A DNA stretch of 64,000 nt, from the NCBI GenBank assembly GCA_025917655.1, contig CP084609.1, positions 1,488,001-1,552,000 of the forward strand, read 5' to 3'. Every line of letters begins with the position of its first letter. The stretch's first letter is position 1. Below the pieces are notes generated by a model. The model had not been told where the DNA came from. It saw nothing but the letters and a program-made list of their open reading frames with translations, and did not search any database. A program made the translations under genes and the position numbers. Shown in pieces: positions 12,049-22,810 of this stretch. The stretch comes from Chlorella sorokiniana. Its lineage: Eukaryota > Chlorophyta > Trebouxiophyceae > Chlorellales > Chlorellaceae.

Positions 12049-12813
12049 CGGGGAGGCTGTTCTCGCTGAGTATCACTGCGGACTGCGCGGTGAGAGTAAA
12101 ATAACGAATGTTCTCCTTCTTAAACCCTAAACTGGACCTAAAACACCTGGAAAGCCAATGAATGAAGGGGTATCATGAAGTCTGGAGGGCTGGATGTGTG
12201 TGTCCAAAGGAGGCTTGTACTGCCATGGCGGCCCATGCACAGGCAGGGCAGCTCCATGCAGCCGCGTTGTGGTGAAAGTGTCATGTAGATGGTAATTTGG
12301 TTTGATGTGCATAAGAGATCCAGCCATGCATATACCGCCTGTGGCGCTAGCAGTGGGCATGGCCGCAACCCCGAGTGAGTAGGGGGGGGGGGGGGCTCAC
12401 CGCTCGCCGCCTTATGGCCCTGCCCCTGCCCTTCCTCTTGCGATCGACCGCCTGCCCCTAGCTTCCATCCAAGGCCAACAACTTCCACCAACGCTGTGCT
12501 CTCTCGCACCCTGCCCCGTCGCGCGTGCAGAGGCGCCGCCCGCCCCGTGGCGCCCGCCAGGGAGTGGCGGCTGCTGGTGGCGCGGCGGCAGCGCCCCTGA
12601 GAACTCCTGGGCCCCTGCAGTGCATCAACGTGCAGCAGGTGGGCGGGACTGAGTGGGGGCGGCAGGGCGGGGGGAGAAGGTGCATGGGGGAGGAGCTTTT
12701 AGGGTGCACTTCCCCAACAGCGCATTCCTCACCCCTATCGCCTTGTGTTGTAGGCTGCCATCTATTGTAGAGCCCTAGTTGCTGGTTGCTAACCCCGAGA
12801 GGCCTCGTCCGCC
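12049..12813. other. Intergenic region, divergent promoters
   Basis: About 765 bp upstream of two divergent genes. It includes a poly(G) tract at about 12387-12396. A 5' untranslated exon of the downstream plus-strand gene could lie at 12530-12770, but no convincing coding exon was found. Confidence 0.4.
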
Positions 12814-13495
12814 ATGTACCCCGAGCCCCTGCACAGGCTGCCACACGCCGTGCTGGCGCCTTTTAGCAGCCTGCTGCGCTCCTCAGCGCTGATCCAGATC
12901 ATTCAATTGGAGGGCGACGAACCAGGCAGGCGGCTGTGGCGGGAGCGGGAGGGGGCACTTACCACCCTGTCGCTGCTTGCCACCGCCCACCCAGCCCTCA
13001 AGGCGACGCTTGCTCTGCTGGGAGACCTGGCGCAGCGCGTGGCAGAGCGCACAGCCCTGGCGCTCATGCTCAACGATAACTACAGAGTCGTGCAGCGCCA
13101 GGTGGGGCCCCGCTGCCGCCCGCCATCGCGTCTGGCTGGTGCGCGACACCGCCACGCTGCCAGCCTCCTCACCCTCCCGACTGCATCGCCCTGCTGCAGC
13201 GCGAGCAGCTGCTAGAGGAGATTGTTGCTGCGGGGAGGTGTCCCCCGGGCTGGCAGCCGAGCTCAACGGCTGGGCCGGCGCGGTCAGCACCGCCGCATGC
13301 GCGGCGGCCAGCGCGGGTGGGGCCCGCCTCTTCTGCAGGCCCGCCCTCTCCAAGCTGCGCGGCACGCTGGAGCGCAAGCAGGCGCGCGTGTTTGGCCCCG
13401 CGCCGGCGGCGGCGGCGGCAAAGCGGGCCGCTGCTTCGTCAGGCCTTGCCGATGGGGGCGACGACCTCCTTCAGTCGCTGCTCCACGGGGTGTGA
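12814..13495 (+). CDS. Uncharacterised helical protein, two exons
   Basis: Not recognised. Exon 1 (12814-13101) starts in a good context (GCCATGT) and encodes a Leu/Ala-rich helical protein (LPHAVLAPFSSLLRSSALIQ ... LLGDLAQRVAERTALALMLN). Exon 2 (13200-13495) begins REQLLEEIVAA and ends LLQSLLHGV followed by TGA. The intron of 98 nt has a good GT-AG pair. A G run at 13232-13235 is one base short for the two halves of exon 2 to be in one frame. No signal peptide or membrane helix is clear. With the frame kept, the protein would be about 195 residues. It could also be the C-terminal part of a longer gene with upstream exons I could not identify. Confidence 0.45.
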
Positions 13496-14013
13496 GCGCG
13501 CGGTGTAATACCCTCGCTGTGATGACGCGTTCCAGCTTTCTGGTGTGACCCAGGCTTTTATTCAATTCTCCAACCACCATTGCCTTTCCACATTTCAACC
13601 TGCGCTCAGACGCTCCTGCGGGCTCAACCACACGCCCCGCCTACGCATGCCATGTCTGCTTCCGGTGACGCCAGTGACGCTGATGGACTTATATGCACAC
13701 CTCAATTGCTGCAAAGCGATCCCGCACTAAACTGCTTTCCTGAACACTGCTCTTTCTTTCAGCGCCATCCTCTCCCCGGCTCTTGTGCTCGCACTCCTCA
13801 CAAAATTGCCCCCCAAGAACTCGTTACAATGCAGTAGCGCTCCATCATTATTTTGTTGCCCATTGCATGTATTGCAGTCGTGGACAATGAACAAGACTGC
13901 AACAGCTTGTTTCTGAGAAGCAATTGTTCCATTGAAGGCGGGGGCAGGTTGGAAGGCAGCGCAGAGGAAGGGTCAGCGGAAGCAAAGGGCAGCGGACGGC
14001 GTACTGGCGCGGC
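13496..14013. other. Convergent intergenic region with TGTAA signal
   Basis: A 518-bp AT-richer stretch between two convergent stop codons. It holds both 3' UTRs. TTACA on the plus strand at 13824-13828 is a TGTAA signal for the minus-strand NusG-like gene, 186 nt past its stop codon. Confidence 0.5.
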
Positions 14014-17000
14014 TCAGTCGCTGCCAGTGCCGCCGTCGCCGCTGGCGGGGGCCAGGTCGCCGGGGCTCAGGTCCACGCGGGTGCGCTTGCCCTGCACAGC
14101 GCGGGGGCGGGGGCAGGCAGGAAGCCGAGGAGTCACGCGCTGGCATACACTACCGCAAACCTCAGAGCGGCAGTGGGCGCAGGGCACCCACGCTGTTGAG
14201 CTTGCCGGCGCCTGCCCACACCAGAATGAGCAACCAAGCAGCAGGCAGGGGGAGAAGCAGCCCAGCAGACTCGGGGGCGCGCGGCGGCGGCGGCTCACAA
14301 AGATGTCCAGCTCAGCGGTGACTCTGCCGCCCTCCGCCGCCACCACCCTGCCCTCGAAGTCTCGGAAGTTGCCGCCAGTGACGGCCACCGCCTGGCCCGG
14401 CTGGAAGGCGGCGGCCGCCGCCGCCGCCGCCCCCTCCGCCGCGGCAGCAGCGTCGCCGCCGCCAGCATCTGCGCCGCGCCTGCGGCCGCCACCCGGCCGC
14501 CGTCGCGGCCCGCAGCAGGCTCATCGGGCTGGCGGCCGCCCTCCCAGTCGGCGGAGCCGCTGTACACGCCCGGCAAAGCCGCCCTGCGGGAGAATGCAGC
14601 ATGCGGGACGGTCAGGCCCTGGACTAGGGGGCATCCCTGGCCTCCTCACCACCAACGCACGCGTGCCCGCGGCAGCAACTGACACAATGCAGCAGCAGCA
14701 GCAGCAGCAGCAGCAGCCCCCAGCAGCAGCAGCAGGGCACCCTTACCTCATCCGCAGGGCTGTCTGCGTCCCACCAAGACAAATCGGCGCCGCCCTGGCT
14801 GCCACCCTGCGTGGAGCGGCTGCCCGCGTACCAGCCACCCTCGCCGTTGCCGCCGCCACGCTCACCGCCATGCCGGCCCTGCCGCTCGCCGCGGTCGTCG
14901 CCGTCAGAGCGGCCGCGCGCTCGTTCCGCTCGCCGTCAAAGCGGCCGCGCCGCTCGCCCCGCTCGCCGCTGCCCCTCCGCTCGCCGCGATCAAAGCGGCT
15001 GCGCCCCTCGCCGCGCCCGTCGCGCCGGCCACGCTGCTCCTGCTGCCGCGGCGCCGCTGCCGGGAAGCCAAAGGCGGCGGTGCCGCCTGCCGGGCGTCCA
15101 GCCAGCCCAGGTCGCCTGCAGGCTGCTGGCCCCACACATCCCCCAGGTCTACGGCTGAGGGGGAGCCGGCAGGGGGGCCTCCAGACCTGCGGGGGGCCAT
15201 CCTGACCAGGTGCTGCCGCATCGCCGCCGCCCGCCTGCTGCCCCAGCGCCGCGTCCCAGCTCCAGCCGCCGGCCGCCGCGCGCGCCGGCCGCAGGGTCTG
15301 CGCCGCCCAGCGCAGCGGCTGCAGAGTCAAACCAGCCGGCGAAGCCGTCCTCGGAGGGTGCAGCCCCGCGGCGGCGCGCCCCAGGCGCTGTCGGGCTCAG
15401 CAACGGCGCCGCCGCCGTACCAGCCGGCACCCGCGTCCCCACGGCTGGCCCCGGCATCGCGGCCGCCGTCGCGCGGCGCCTGCCGCCGGCCCTCGCCCGC
15501 GCCCTCGGCCCAGCCTCCGCGATCGCGGTCGCGCCCGGCCCTGCCGGTCGCCGCCAAACCGCTCGCCGCGCTGCCGCCGCTCATAGCCGCCCTCCCGCTG
15601 CTCAAAGCCGCCCTCCCTCTGCTTGAAGCCGCCCTCCCGCTGCTTGAAGCCGCCCTCCCGCCGCTCATAACCGCCCTCACGCCGCTCAAAGCCGCCCTCG
15701 CGCCGCTCGAAGCCGCCCTCACGCCGCTCAAAGCCGCCTCACGCCGCTCAAAGCCGCCCTCTCGGCGATCATAGCCGCCTTCCCGCTGCTCGAAGCCGCC
15801 CTCTCGCCGCCCATAGCCACCCTCCCGGCGCCCGTAGCTGCCCTCCCGACTTGCGGCGTACAGCCCCGCACCCTGTCGTTCGCGGTAGCTGCCCCGGTTG
15901 CCGCTCGCGCTCGCCAAAGCTGCCGCCGCCGCCGCCGCCCTCAAACCAGCTGCCGCCACGCCCCTCCTCCTCGCCGCCGCTGCTGGCGTCGCCAAAGCGG
16001 CGGCTGCGGCGGCCATCCCCCTCGTCGCGGCCCTCGAAGCGAGCGCCGCGCTCGCGCCAGCCGTCCCTGCCGCCATCGCGGCTGTCGCGCGGCCACGCCC
16101 CCGCCCCCGGGCCCCTCCTCCTGCGCCGCCGCCTCCTCCGCCTCCGCCCGCCGCTCCTCCTCCTCAAAGCGCGCCACCGCCGCGGGGTCGGGCTTGGGCT
16201 GGGAAGCCTCAATGGCCGCCCTCACCTCCGCCTCCTCCACCGGCGACTCATCCAGCTCCCACTGCACAGCAGGCAGCAGCAGCACGTTCGAGACGCTCAA
16301 AACGATCCGTCAACACCCGACGCCACAGGCGGCGTGCCCCATGCGGGGCATGCGCCCTCCCTGTCCTGAAGGCAGCCCCGCCTGCACGCTTGCATTCGCC
16401 GCGACGCCCCCCGCAAGCAGCAGCCCTGCCGCCGCCGCCGCGCAACTCTGCACAGCCTGCGCCCCTCGCCTCTGCCTTGCAGACCCTCCCCCACTCTCAC
16501 ACACACACCCCTTGCTCTCGACACCTCTCCCCAGCGAAAAGAAGCAAAGAGAACACAGCAAGCAGCGGCAGCAGCAGCGCGGTCTCACGTCTTTGGCCTC
16601 GTCCAGCAGCGCCAGGGGGCAGGGCTTGGGGAAGCGGTGCACCGCCCGCTCCCGGTCGCCCGCACCCCAGTCGGTGAAGGTGGAGGCGTGGCCCCAGTTG
16701 CTGCAGCAGGTGGGCGAGCCGGGCGCAGGGCGGGGAGCTCAGGAGGGCTGAGGCGGCAGCAGCAGCAGCAGCACGCAGCAGCAGCGCCTCTCTCGGGGTC
16801 CTCAAGAGCGCGGCTGCTGCCCGCCCGTGCAGCTGGCGGGTGGGGTGGTGGAGGGGGCTCACATGACGGAAGGGTTGAACTGTACCGCACGGTACAGTTC
16901 GTTGTCCAGCACCGCCCGGATGAAGACGTAGCCCCAGCCGCTGCCCTGCCCCGCAGCCAGCTCTGTGTACTTCTGGGGAAGCGCAGCACCTTGTTGCCCA

Positions 17001-18218
17001 TCTTGCCGGTCCTGAAAGCCCCAAAGGGGGGGGCACAGCACGCGCGGTGGGCTACTGGTGTGTGTGTTGGGGGTAGGCGAGGGCTAGCCATGCATCCAGA
17101 CACCGCCAGGATAGGAGGAGGGGTCTCCTCGTGTGCTCTGCCCAGTTGTGTGGTATAAAGTGAGGGACGAACCGAATGCACGTGCACGTGCACACCCTGC
17201 GGGCGCCGTCCTCGCGCGAGGCAAGGGCACGGCGCGTGGCAGCGCGGCGGCGGGCGCGCTCACTTCGGGTTCCACGCCTTGATCTGCTTGCGGGCGCCCA
17301 GGCGGAGAAGGTGCGCGGCCGCTCCTCGCCGCCCTCCTCGGCGGGCGGCAGCGGCGGCAGCGTGAGCACCACGCGCTCCAGCCCCTCCGACACCTGCCTC
17401 TCCCGCCCCGGCCGCACGTGCAGCGCCCACCACTGCTCCTCGCCGCCGCCGTGCAGCCCGTAGTTGGGCTCGCGGATGCTGCGTGGGGGAGGGATGGGGG
17501 GAGGCACAAGCGAGGAGGGGGTGCGGCATGGCAAACGCGCAGGGTGCCAGCGCCAATCTGGCCCGTGCATCTCGCACAAGCCACGCAACGAGGGCACTGG
17601 GCTCCGTCTGCGCCGCCTGCCGCTGTGCAGGGGGTGTGCAGGGGCTCATGCGGCTTGCGCTGCCCCCAAAACGCCCCCTCACCCGTCCCCTCTGCGCGGC
17701 ATGTGCCTGTCCAGCTCCGCCTGCTCTCGGGGCCCCAGCTCGGCGCGGCTGCCCGCAGAGGCGCGCAGCACACGGCTGGCGCCCTCCTCCGACTCGCCCA
17801 GGCGCTCGTTGCGCTGGGACACATACGCATCCAGGTCAGCCTGTTGCTCTGCGGGGGCGGCAGGGGTGCAAGCGGCGGGTGCATCGAGGTCGGGTGTGGC
17901 TGGTGGCTGAAGCAGGCCCAGAGCAGGCGCACAAAGCATCTGGGACATGGCAGCCTGTGGGTGCGCCGCGCGACGCTGGTGGCTGAAACGGCCGCAAGCG
18001 AGCCGTTCCGCTCCTGCCGCCCGCCGCTGCCGCCGCTGCACACCTGCAGCGTCGTACTGACGGAGAATTCGTGCAAGGCGCGCGTTCTTGATGTCTCCGG
18101 AGGCATCAGTCCCCTGCTTGGCTGCGGCAACCGTCCGCAGAGGCCTTCGACTGGTGGCCGTGCATTTGTGGAAGCCTTGCAGCCGCTGTCCAAGCAGTTG
18201 GTGAGGTGCAATCTGCAT
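14014..18218 (-). CDS. Plastid NusG-like transcription factor (NGN + KOW), pTAC13-like
   Basis: A NusG/Spt5-type factor that should act with plastid RNA polymerase. The start at 18218 gives an Arg/Thr-rich, acid-poor plastid transit-like N-terminus. Clear exons are 18218-18044, 17848-17683, 17478-17264 and 17011 to about 16866, followed by one with TFTDWGAGDRERAVHRFPKP and others. The NGN domain runs from EEQWWALHVRPGRERQVSEG (about 17410) through KVLRFPQKYTELAAG to GWGYVFIRAVLDNELYRAVQ (about 16900). A long acidic then RGG/REGG-rich linker follows (about 14600-16250). The KOW domain is AVTGGNFRDFEGRVVAAEGG (about 14330-14390), and the last exon GKRTRVDLSPGDLAP ends in TGA at 14014. Land-plant pTAC13 has the same NGN-KOW plan; the repeat-rich linker is unusual. 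The linker frame slips at least once (15737). Confidence 0.85.
14692..14737. repeat. (CAG)n trinucleotide repeat in a NusG-gene intron
   Basis: Two neighbouring AGC/CAG runs interrupted by CCCC, just inside the intron that follows the SWWDADSPADE exon end on the minus strand. Confidence 0.85.
15578..15846 (-). repeat. 21-bp coding repeat array (REGG heptads) in the NusG-like gene
   Basis: About 13 degenerate 21-bp units that encode heptads of the type EGGFERR, EGGYERR, EGGFKQR and EGGYGRR on the minus strand. Such Arg/Gly repeats bind RNA in many proteins. One unit near 15737 has CC where its siblings have CCC, which breaks the heptad frame. Confidence 0.85.
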
Positions 18219-18471
18219 TGTGAGGCCAATGTAGCTGATTGACCGGGATGCAGGCTGGACTGTGAGCGGCTAGCCAAAGATGGGAACCCAGTGCTGCCTA
18301 CTGGGGCGACACTGAGAACTGCGAATAATACGTCAAACAAGCATGCATGTGCAAAGTATCGAGAGGGTTGAAAGCGTGCATGAATGCACCACCTTCCACC
18401 ACGAAATGAGGGCTCTGACAAAGCGCACCGGCTTGCCCTACGACTGCTTTGCCTGCTCATTCAGCACCGAC
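18219..18471. promoter_or_regulatory. Bidirectional promoter region
   Basis: Only 253 bp separate the start of the plastid NusG-like gene (minus) from the start of the filamin-RRM-RS gene (plus). Both promoters and 5' UTRs must share this space. No TATA box stands out. Confidence 0.6.
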
Positions 18472-21400
18472 ATGGACTTGGTGAAGGCTGAGGAGGAGCG
18501 GCTGCGCCGGCAGAAGGCCAACGAGGACTTGCCTCCCCTGCCTCCGCTCCTGGCGCAGATTCTTGCGGAGACGCGCGCCAAGCAGGCAGCTAAGAAGGCC
18601 GCTCAGGAGAAGGGCGAGACAACCGGCGAGGAGAACGCACAGGCAGCCGGTGATGAGGAGGCCAAACCTCAAACCGGGCCGCTGCTGTTGGAGGCGCCGC
18701 CCAGCGGCCTGGTCATGCAGGGCACCAACGTCGCTCCCCAAAAAGAGCAGCGTGACAGCGATGACAGCGACGCCGAGGGCGAGCCTGATCAGCCACCAGG
18801 CCCTTTGGACGCCTCTCGCTGCGGGGTGCACGGCCCGGGCTTCTCCGGGGCTGCAGCCGGTCAGACAGTCAAGCTGACCATCACGGCCCGCGACAGCGCG
18901 GGCAAGCGCATCAGGGAGGGCGGCGCCCACATCCTGGTGATGGTCGAGCCGCCGTCGGCGCCGGGCGCAGAAGAGGAGCCCGATGCCATTCAGGCAGATG
19001 TGGTGGACCACGGCAACGGCACCTACACCGCCTCCTACTCCGTGCCCACCAAGGGCAACTACCAGGTGGGCGGCTGGGCGGGTGCAGCCGGCTGTCGTGC
19101 AAGCGGCCTCCATGCCCCTGGCTACCGATGGCTGCCGGCTAATGGCCATACCGCATCAATGGTTGACTTCTCCACCCCTCCTGCCCCCCCTGCAGCTGCA
19201 CATTGAGGTGAATGGCGACCCGCTGGGCGACTCCCCTACCCTGTTCTTCTCGGCCCCCGTGCCCCAGCCAGAGGCGGCAGCCGGCGTCGATCCGCAGCTG
19301 CCTGCCGTGCCGGGAGCCCTGCAGCCCGGAGCGGCGGCAGCGATGCCCGGCATGTCCATGCCCATGCCAGCGCTGGGCGCTGGCGGGCTGCCCATCGTCA
19401 CCGCGGAATCCATCAAGGCGGCCCAGCAGCAAGCCGCGGCGGGCGGCGCGGGCGGCGCGGCGATGACGGCCGCCTTCCCCAACCTGGCCACGGGGTGCAG
19501 ATCTCGCTGGTGGGTCACGCGGATCCTGGTTCCACCCATCGCTGCGCTACGCTGCAGGAGCAGCTGGCCGCTGGCCCCGCCCGCGGGGAGCGGCCCGGCT
19601 GCCTGGCTGGCTGGCCGGCGGCGCCTCCATGCGGTTGCACCCTGCCTTCACGCACCCTGCAGGGCTGCCTGCTCCTGGTGCCAGCAGCCTAGGCGCTGTG
19701 TCAGTCCCCCTGAGGCAGGCACAAGAGGCAAGACAGCGCCTCGCGGCCACCCCGCGGCCGCCCGCCCCGCCCCAGCGGCGGCGAGGGCGCTGCTGGCGCG
19801 TCGCTGTGCGGGCGCCTTGCGCTCCTGATGCAGCCCCTCCTCTGCCTACATCCCTGCCTCTATTCTCCCAACACCTGGCTTGTTCACCTGTCAACCCGCG
19901 CCCGTTTGTGTCCCCCTGCCCTCCCCCCTTGCCCGCTGCCGCAGGGCACCCAGCTGGCGCAGATGGGCTGGAAGTTCCCAGAGATGCCTGAGCCGGGCCA
20001 GGGCGAGCGCATGGTGGTGGTGGGCGGCCTGGTGCCCCACGCAACGCCGGAAGACGTGAGCCGCCGCGGGCGGGTGCTTGTCGCTCGCTCGCCAGTAGTT
20101 GAAGCATGGGGCAACGCAGCAGCAGACCGCTAGTTGCCCGGCATGTGCATGTGCGCGCTCTTTGCAATCCCCTCCCGCCCATCCCTCCCGCCCATGCCAC
20201 CCATCTGCAGATTCGCTCCGTGTTTGCCATCTGCGGCACCATCCGCTTCTGCTCCCTGGCGGGCACCAACACCGGCTGTGCCTTTGTGGAGTTTAGTGCG
20301 CCCGAGGAGGCGGGTGAGCGGCCGCTCAACGGTCCCGCCCGGGATGCTGCCGCTGCGGCCCGGCTTTGTAATTTTACTGCCGCTTCCGCGGGCTCGTCGC
20401 GCTGCCTCACCTCCTGCTGGTGGTTCAACAGCTGATAGCGGGGGGCAGCCACGCCCTGGGTCTTCCATTTATGCTGCGGTCGACCTCTTTTAACGCCTGC
20501 CCTCCCGTCTTTCCACTGCTTGCAGCTAAGGCGGTGGGCATGACGGGCGTGTCCCTCCTCAACCAGCCCCTGCGTGTGGAACTGGCGGCTGAGGCCAAGA
20601 AGGCGGCGGATGCTGTGGCAGTGAATCCGGTGGGCTGCCTTGGACAGCGCTGCTTGTGGCGGCCCCCTATTGCATCTTTGTACAGCCTTGGTGGCCCGGC
20701 TGCCATGCATGCGGTGGTTGGGAGGCGTTGGTGCCGCCCACAGCCGCGCTGGTGCTCTCGTGGCTGACCCCCCCACCCACCCACCCCCCGCATCCATCCC
20801 CCCGCAGGTCACCAACCCCTACCTGGCCCTGCAGGCGCAGCAGATGCAGCACTTCAAGATGCTGCAGGAGCAGCAGCGGGCGCTGGCGGAGCAGGTGCTG
20901 GCGATGCGGGCGGCGGCGCGCGGCAAGCCGGCGCCCGCTGCGGCGCCCAACTACCACTCCAACGACTCGCAGAAGTCGGCTGCCATCGCGGCGGCCCTGG
21001 CGCTGACGAAGAAGCTGGGGGCGGGCGGCGCCGCCGCTGCCGCAGACGGCGGCGAGCGCAAGCGCAGCCGCAGCAGGAGCCGCAGCCGGGAGCGGCGGCG
21101 CAGCCGCAGCCGCGACCGCAAGCGCAGCAAGAGCCGGGAGCGGCGGCGCAGCCGCAGCCGTGACAAGCGGCGGCGGGGAGACAGCCGCGAGCGCGACCGC
21201 AAGCGCAGCCACCGCAGCCGCAGCCGCAGCCGCGACCGCCATCACAAGCACAGCAAGCACAGCAAGCACAGCCGGCGCGATCGCGACGACCGCAAGGGAG
21301 CGGCGGCGCAGCCGCTCGCGCAGCCGTGATCGCAAGCGCAACGGGAAAGCCGAGGCCGTGGATGTGGATGCCCCGCTGCAGCTGCAGGGCGGGTTGGCAG

Positions 21401-21498
21401 CGCAGACAAATGGCAATGACGTAGCAGCGGCAGCGGCGCAGCAGCCCCCTCCTGCCAAGGATGAGCTGGAGGAGTTGCTGGACGAGCTGGGCGACTGA
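18472..21498 (+). CDS. Filamin-RRM-RS domain RNA-binding (splicing-type) protein
   Basis: Starts MDLVKAEEERLRRQK at 18472; an ATG at 18343 is in frame but upstream codons look non-coding. Main exons: 18472-19065, 19196 to about 19496, 19945-20055, 20211-20313, 20526-20629 and 20808-21498. Domains in order are an acidic coiled N-terminus, then a filamin/ABP280 immunoglobulin-like repeat (CGVHGPGFSGAAAGQTVKLT, VVDHGNGTYTASYSVPTKGN, LHIEVNGDPL). An RRM follows (MVVVGGLVPHATPED, IRSVFAICGTIRFCSL, GCAFVEFSAPEEA, NQPLRVELA), then a Gln/Ala helix, a long RS/RD domain and an acidic tail DELEELLDELGD. RRM plus RS indicates pre-mRNA splicing; the filamin repeat is an unusual partner, perhaps for protein contacts. 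The RS region changes frame near 21296, and the 19493 junction needs one more G. Confidence 0.85.
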
Positions 21499-21515
21499 TC
21501 CCCCACATCAATCAT

Positions 21516-21520
21516 TTACA
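21516..21520 (-). terminator. TGTAA poly(A) signal of the 130-residue protein gene
   Basis: TTACA on the plus strand, 267 nt beyond the minus-strand stop at 21787 and only 18 nt beyond the stop codon of the convergent RRM gene. Confidence 0.45.
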
Positions 21521-21637
21521 TTCACGCTACCAGTTTTGCCTTGCATGCACTTGCTGCTCTTCTCTGCTTTGTCTCTTTCTGTTTTGTCCCGTTCAACACT
21601 CCTGTCCCCTGTCATGGAACTCTCCTTTGAACCATAG

Positions 21638-21642
21638 TGTAA
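21638..21642 (+). terminator. TGTAA poly(A) signal of the filamin-RRM-RS gene
   Basis: First TGTAA after the stop codon, 140 nt downstream. It lies beyond the poly(A) signal of the opposing gene, so the two mature 3' UTRs should overlap. Confidence 0.5.
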
Positions 21643-21786
21643 ATTGACTTGTTATCTGGACTGGCTAGCCACCATAAGTTGAGGCCTCAGCAAGTGTTGT
21701 TGTCAGTTCTCGCCCCTCCACCCATCTCAGCAGCAAACCCCATCCATGCTGCCCTGCACACGCTGTGGAGTCCTCATTGCTGTCTG

Positions 21787-22459
21787 TCAGTGAGGGATGG
21801 GGTTGAAGTTGGCCTCCTTGCACCCCTCCACCTCCACTGTTTTGAGCGGCACAGTGCTGGCGGGCAGGAAGCTGGTCTGGATGCCCTGCGGGCAAGGATG
21901 CGTGGCTCCGTTCGCAGCTCGCAGCGCAAGGCAGACAGCTGCGTGGGTAGACTTCTTCTGTTTTTCAGGAACTCTGATTCCTGCCCACCTTGTACCCCAT
22001 GGTGGCTGCGCCGGCGCTCTTGGTGGTCACATCTGGCTGCGGCCAGCGCGCGCCGCTGCTGCGCGCCGGCTGCTGCACAAAGGCTGCCGCCTTCTTGGCG
22101 CCCTTCACAATGTGCCCCTGTGCGTCCACGATGGGAACGGTGCGCCCGTCGGCTGTCTTGTGGGCAGGGGAGCCGCCAGTGGGGGACTTGACCGCCTGCA
22201 GGGATGAGCGGTCAGCGGCGGCACAGTGCGACGGCCAGTTGGCGATGGTGGTTGGGGGTTTGACTGGTCTTGGAAGCCGCCCCCGCTGAGTTTTTATCGC
22301 TCATTCCCCAGTGTGTCACTCTTCAGACACTTGCAAGTCCCTTGAGCCAGCGTGTTCTCCTGCGCCTCCCACCTTCGTCCTGTCCGGCACCTCCCAGTTG
22401 CCTAGAGACCGTGGATTATAGCTCTTGTCATACTGAGAAGCGCTGAAACTTCGAGACAT
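21787..22459 (-). CDS. Small three-exon protein, 130 residues, unknown function
   Basis: Too split for a simple open-frame scan but clean: exons 22459-22373, 22195-21989 and 21885-21787 are all phase 0, with good GT-AG sites, and total 130 codons plus stop. It begins MSRSFSASQYDKSYNPRSLG, continues NWEVPDRTK, then KTADGRTVPIVDAQGHIVKG, WPQPDVTTKSAGAATMGYK, and ends EGCKEANFNPIPH. It is basic, rich in Pro, Gly and aromatic residues, has no signal peptide or membrane helix, and looks like an extended scaffold-type protein. I do not recognise the family. Small microtubule-associated proteins can look like this, but that is only a guess. The three exact exon phases make the gene itself convincing. 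Confidence 0.75.
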
Positions 22460-22810
22460 CTTGAGGCGTGCCGCAAAACCCTCGGCGGGCCCAGCCTAAC
22501 AACCAGGCTTAGTCGCACTGCCAGCGTAGAACACAATGCAGGATCGTGAGTGTCTATACGAAGTTGTGAATTGGTGATCAAGGCGGCCATGCCTGAATTT
22601 GCAGAGACGCCTTGCGTGCTGTCCTGAGCTGTTCGTGCCCAACGCGCGCCCTTCACTGCGAATTGACAACATGACCATGATCACAAGAAACTGGTACTCT
22701 GACAAGGATTGAAGAACACATACAATAATCAAGGCAGTGCGTGGCTTGCCAAGCATGTCTGACGCAGGGTGCAGTGCGGTTGGAAGGATGGAGAGAACCA
22801 CAAAATTCAT
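22460..22810. other. Short intergenic region
   Basis: About 350 AT-richer bases upstream of the 130-residue protein gene and downstream of the DPE1 stop. It should hold the promoter of the former and the 3' UTR of the latter. No other feature was seen. Confidence 0.4.

Noticed and set aside
13853-15205. A 450-codon plus-strand open frame of low-complexity Pro/Arg/Ala sequence
   Set aside because: It is the antisense shadow of the NusG-like gene's RGG linker and KOW exons; the minus strand carries recognisable domains.
15578-15846. CRISPR-like array of regularly spaced repeats
   Set aside because: Units are contiguous 21-bp coding repeats without spacers, in a eukaryotic gene.
19547-20815. 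A 422-codon minus-strand open frame
   Set aside because: It overlaps the RRM exons of the filamin-RRM-RS gene, has no conserved motifs, and such frames are common at this GC content.
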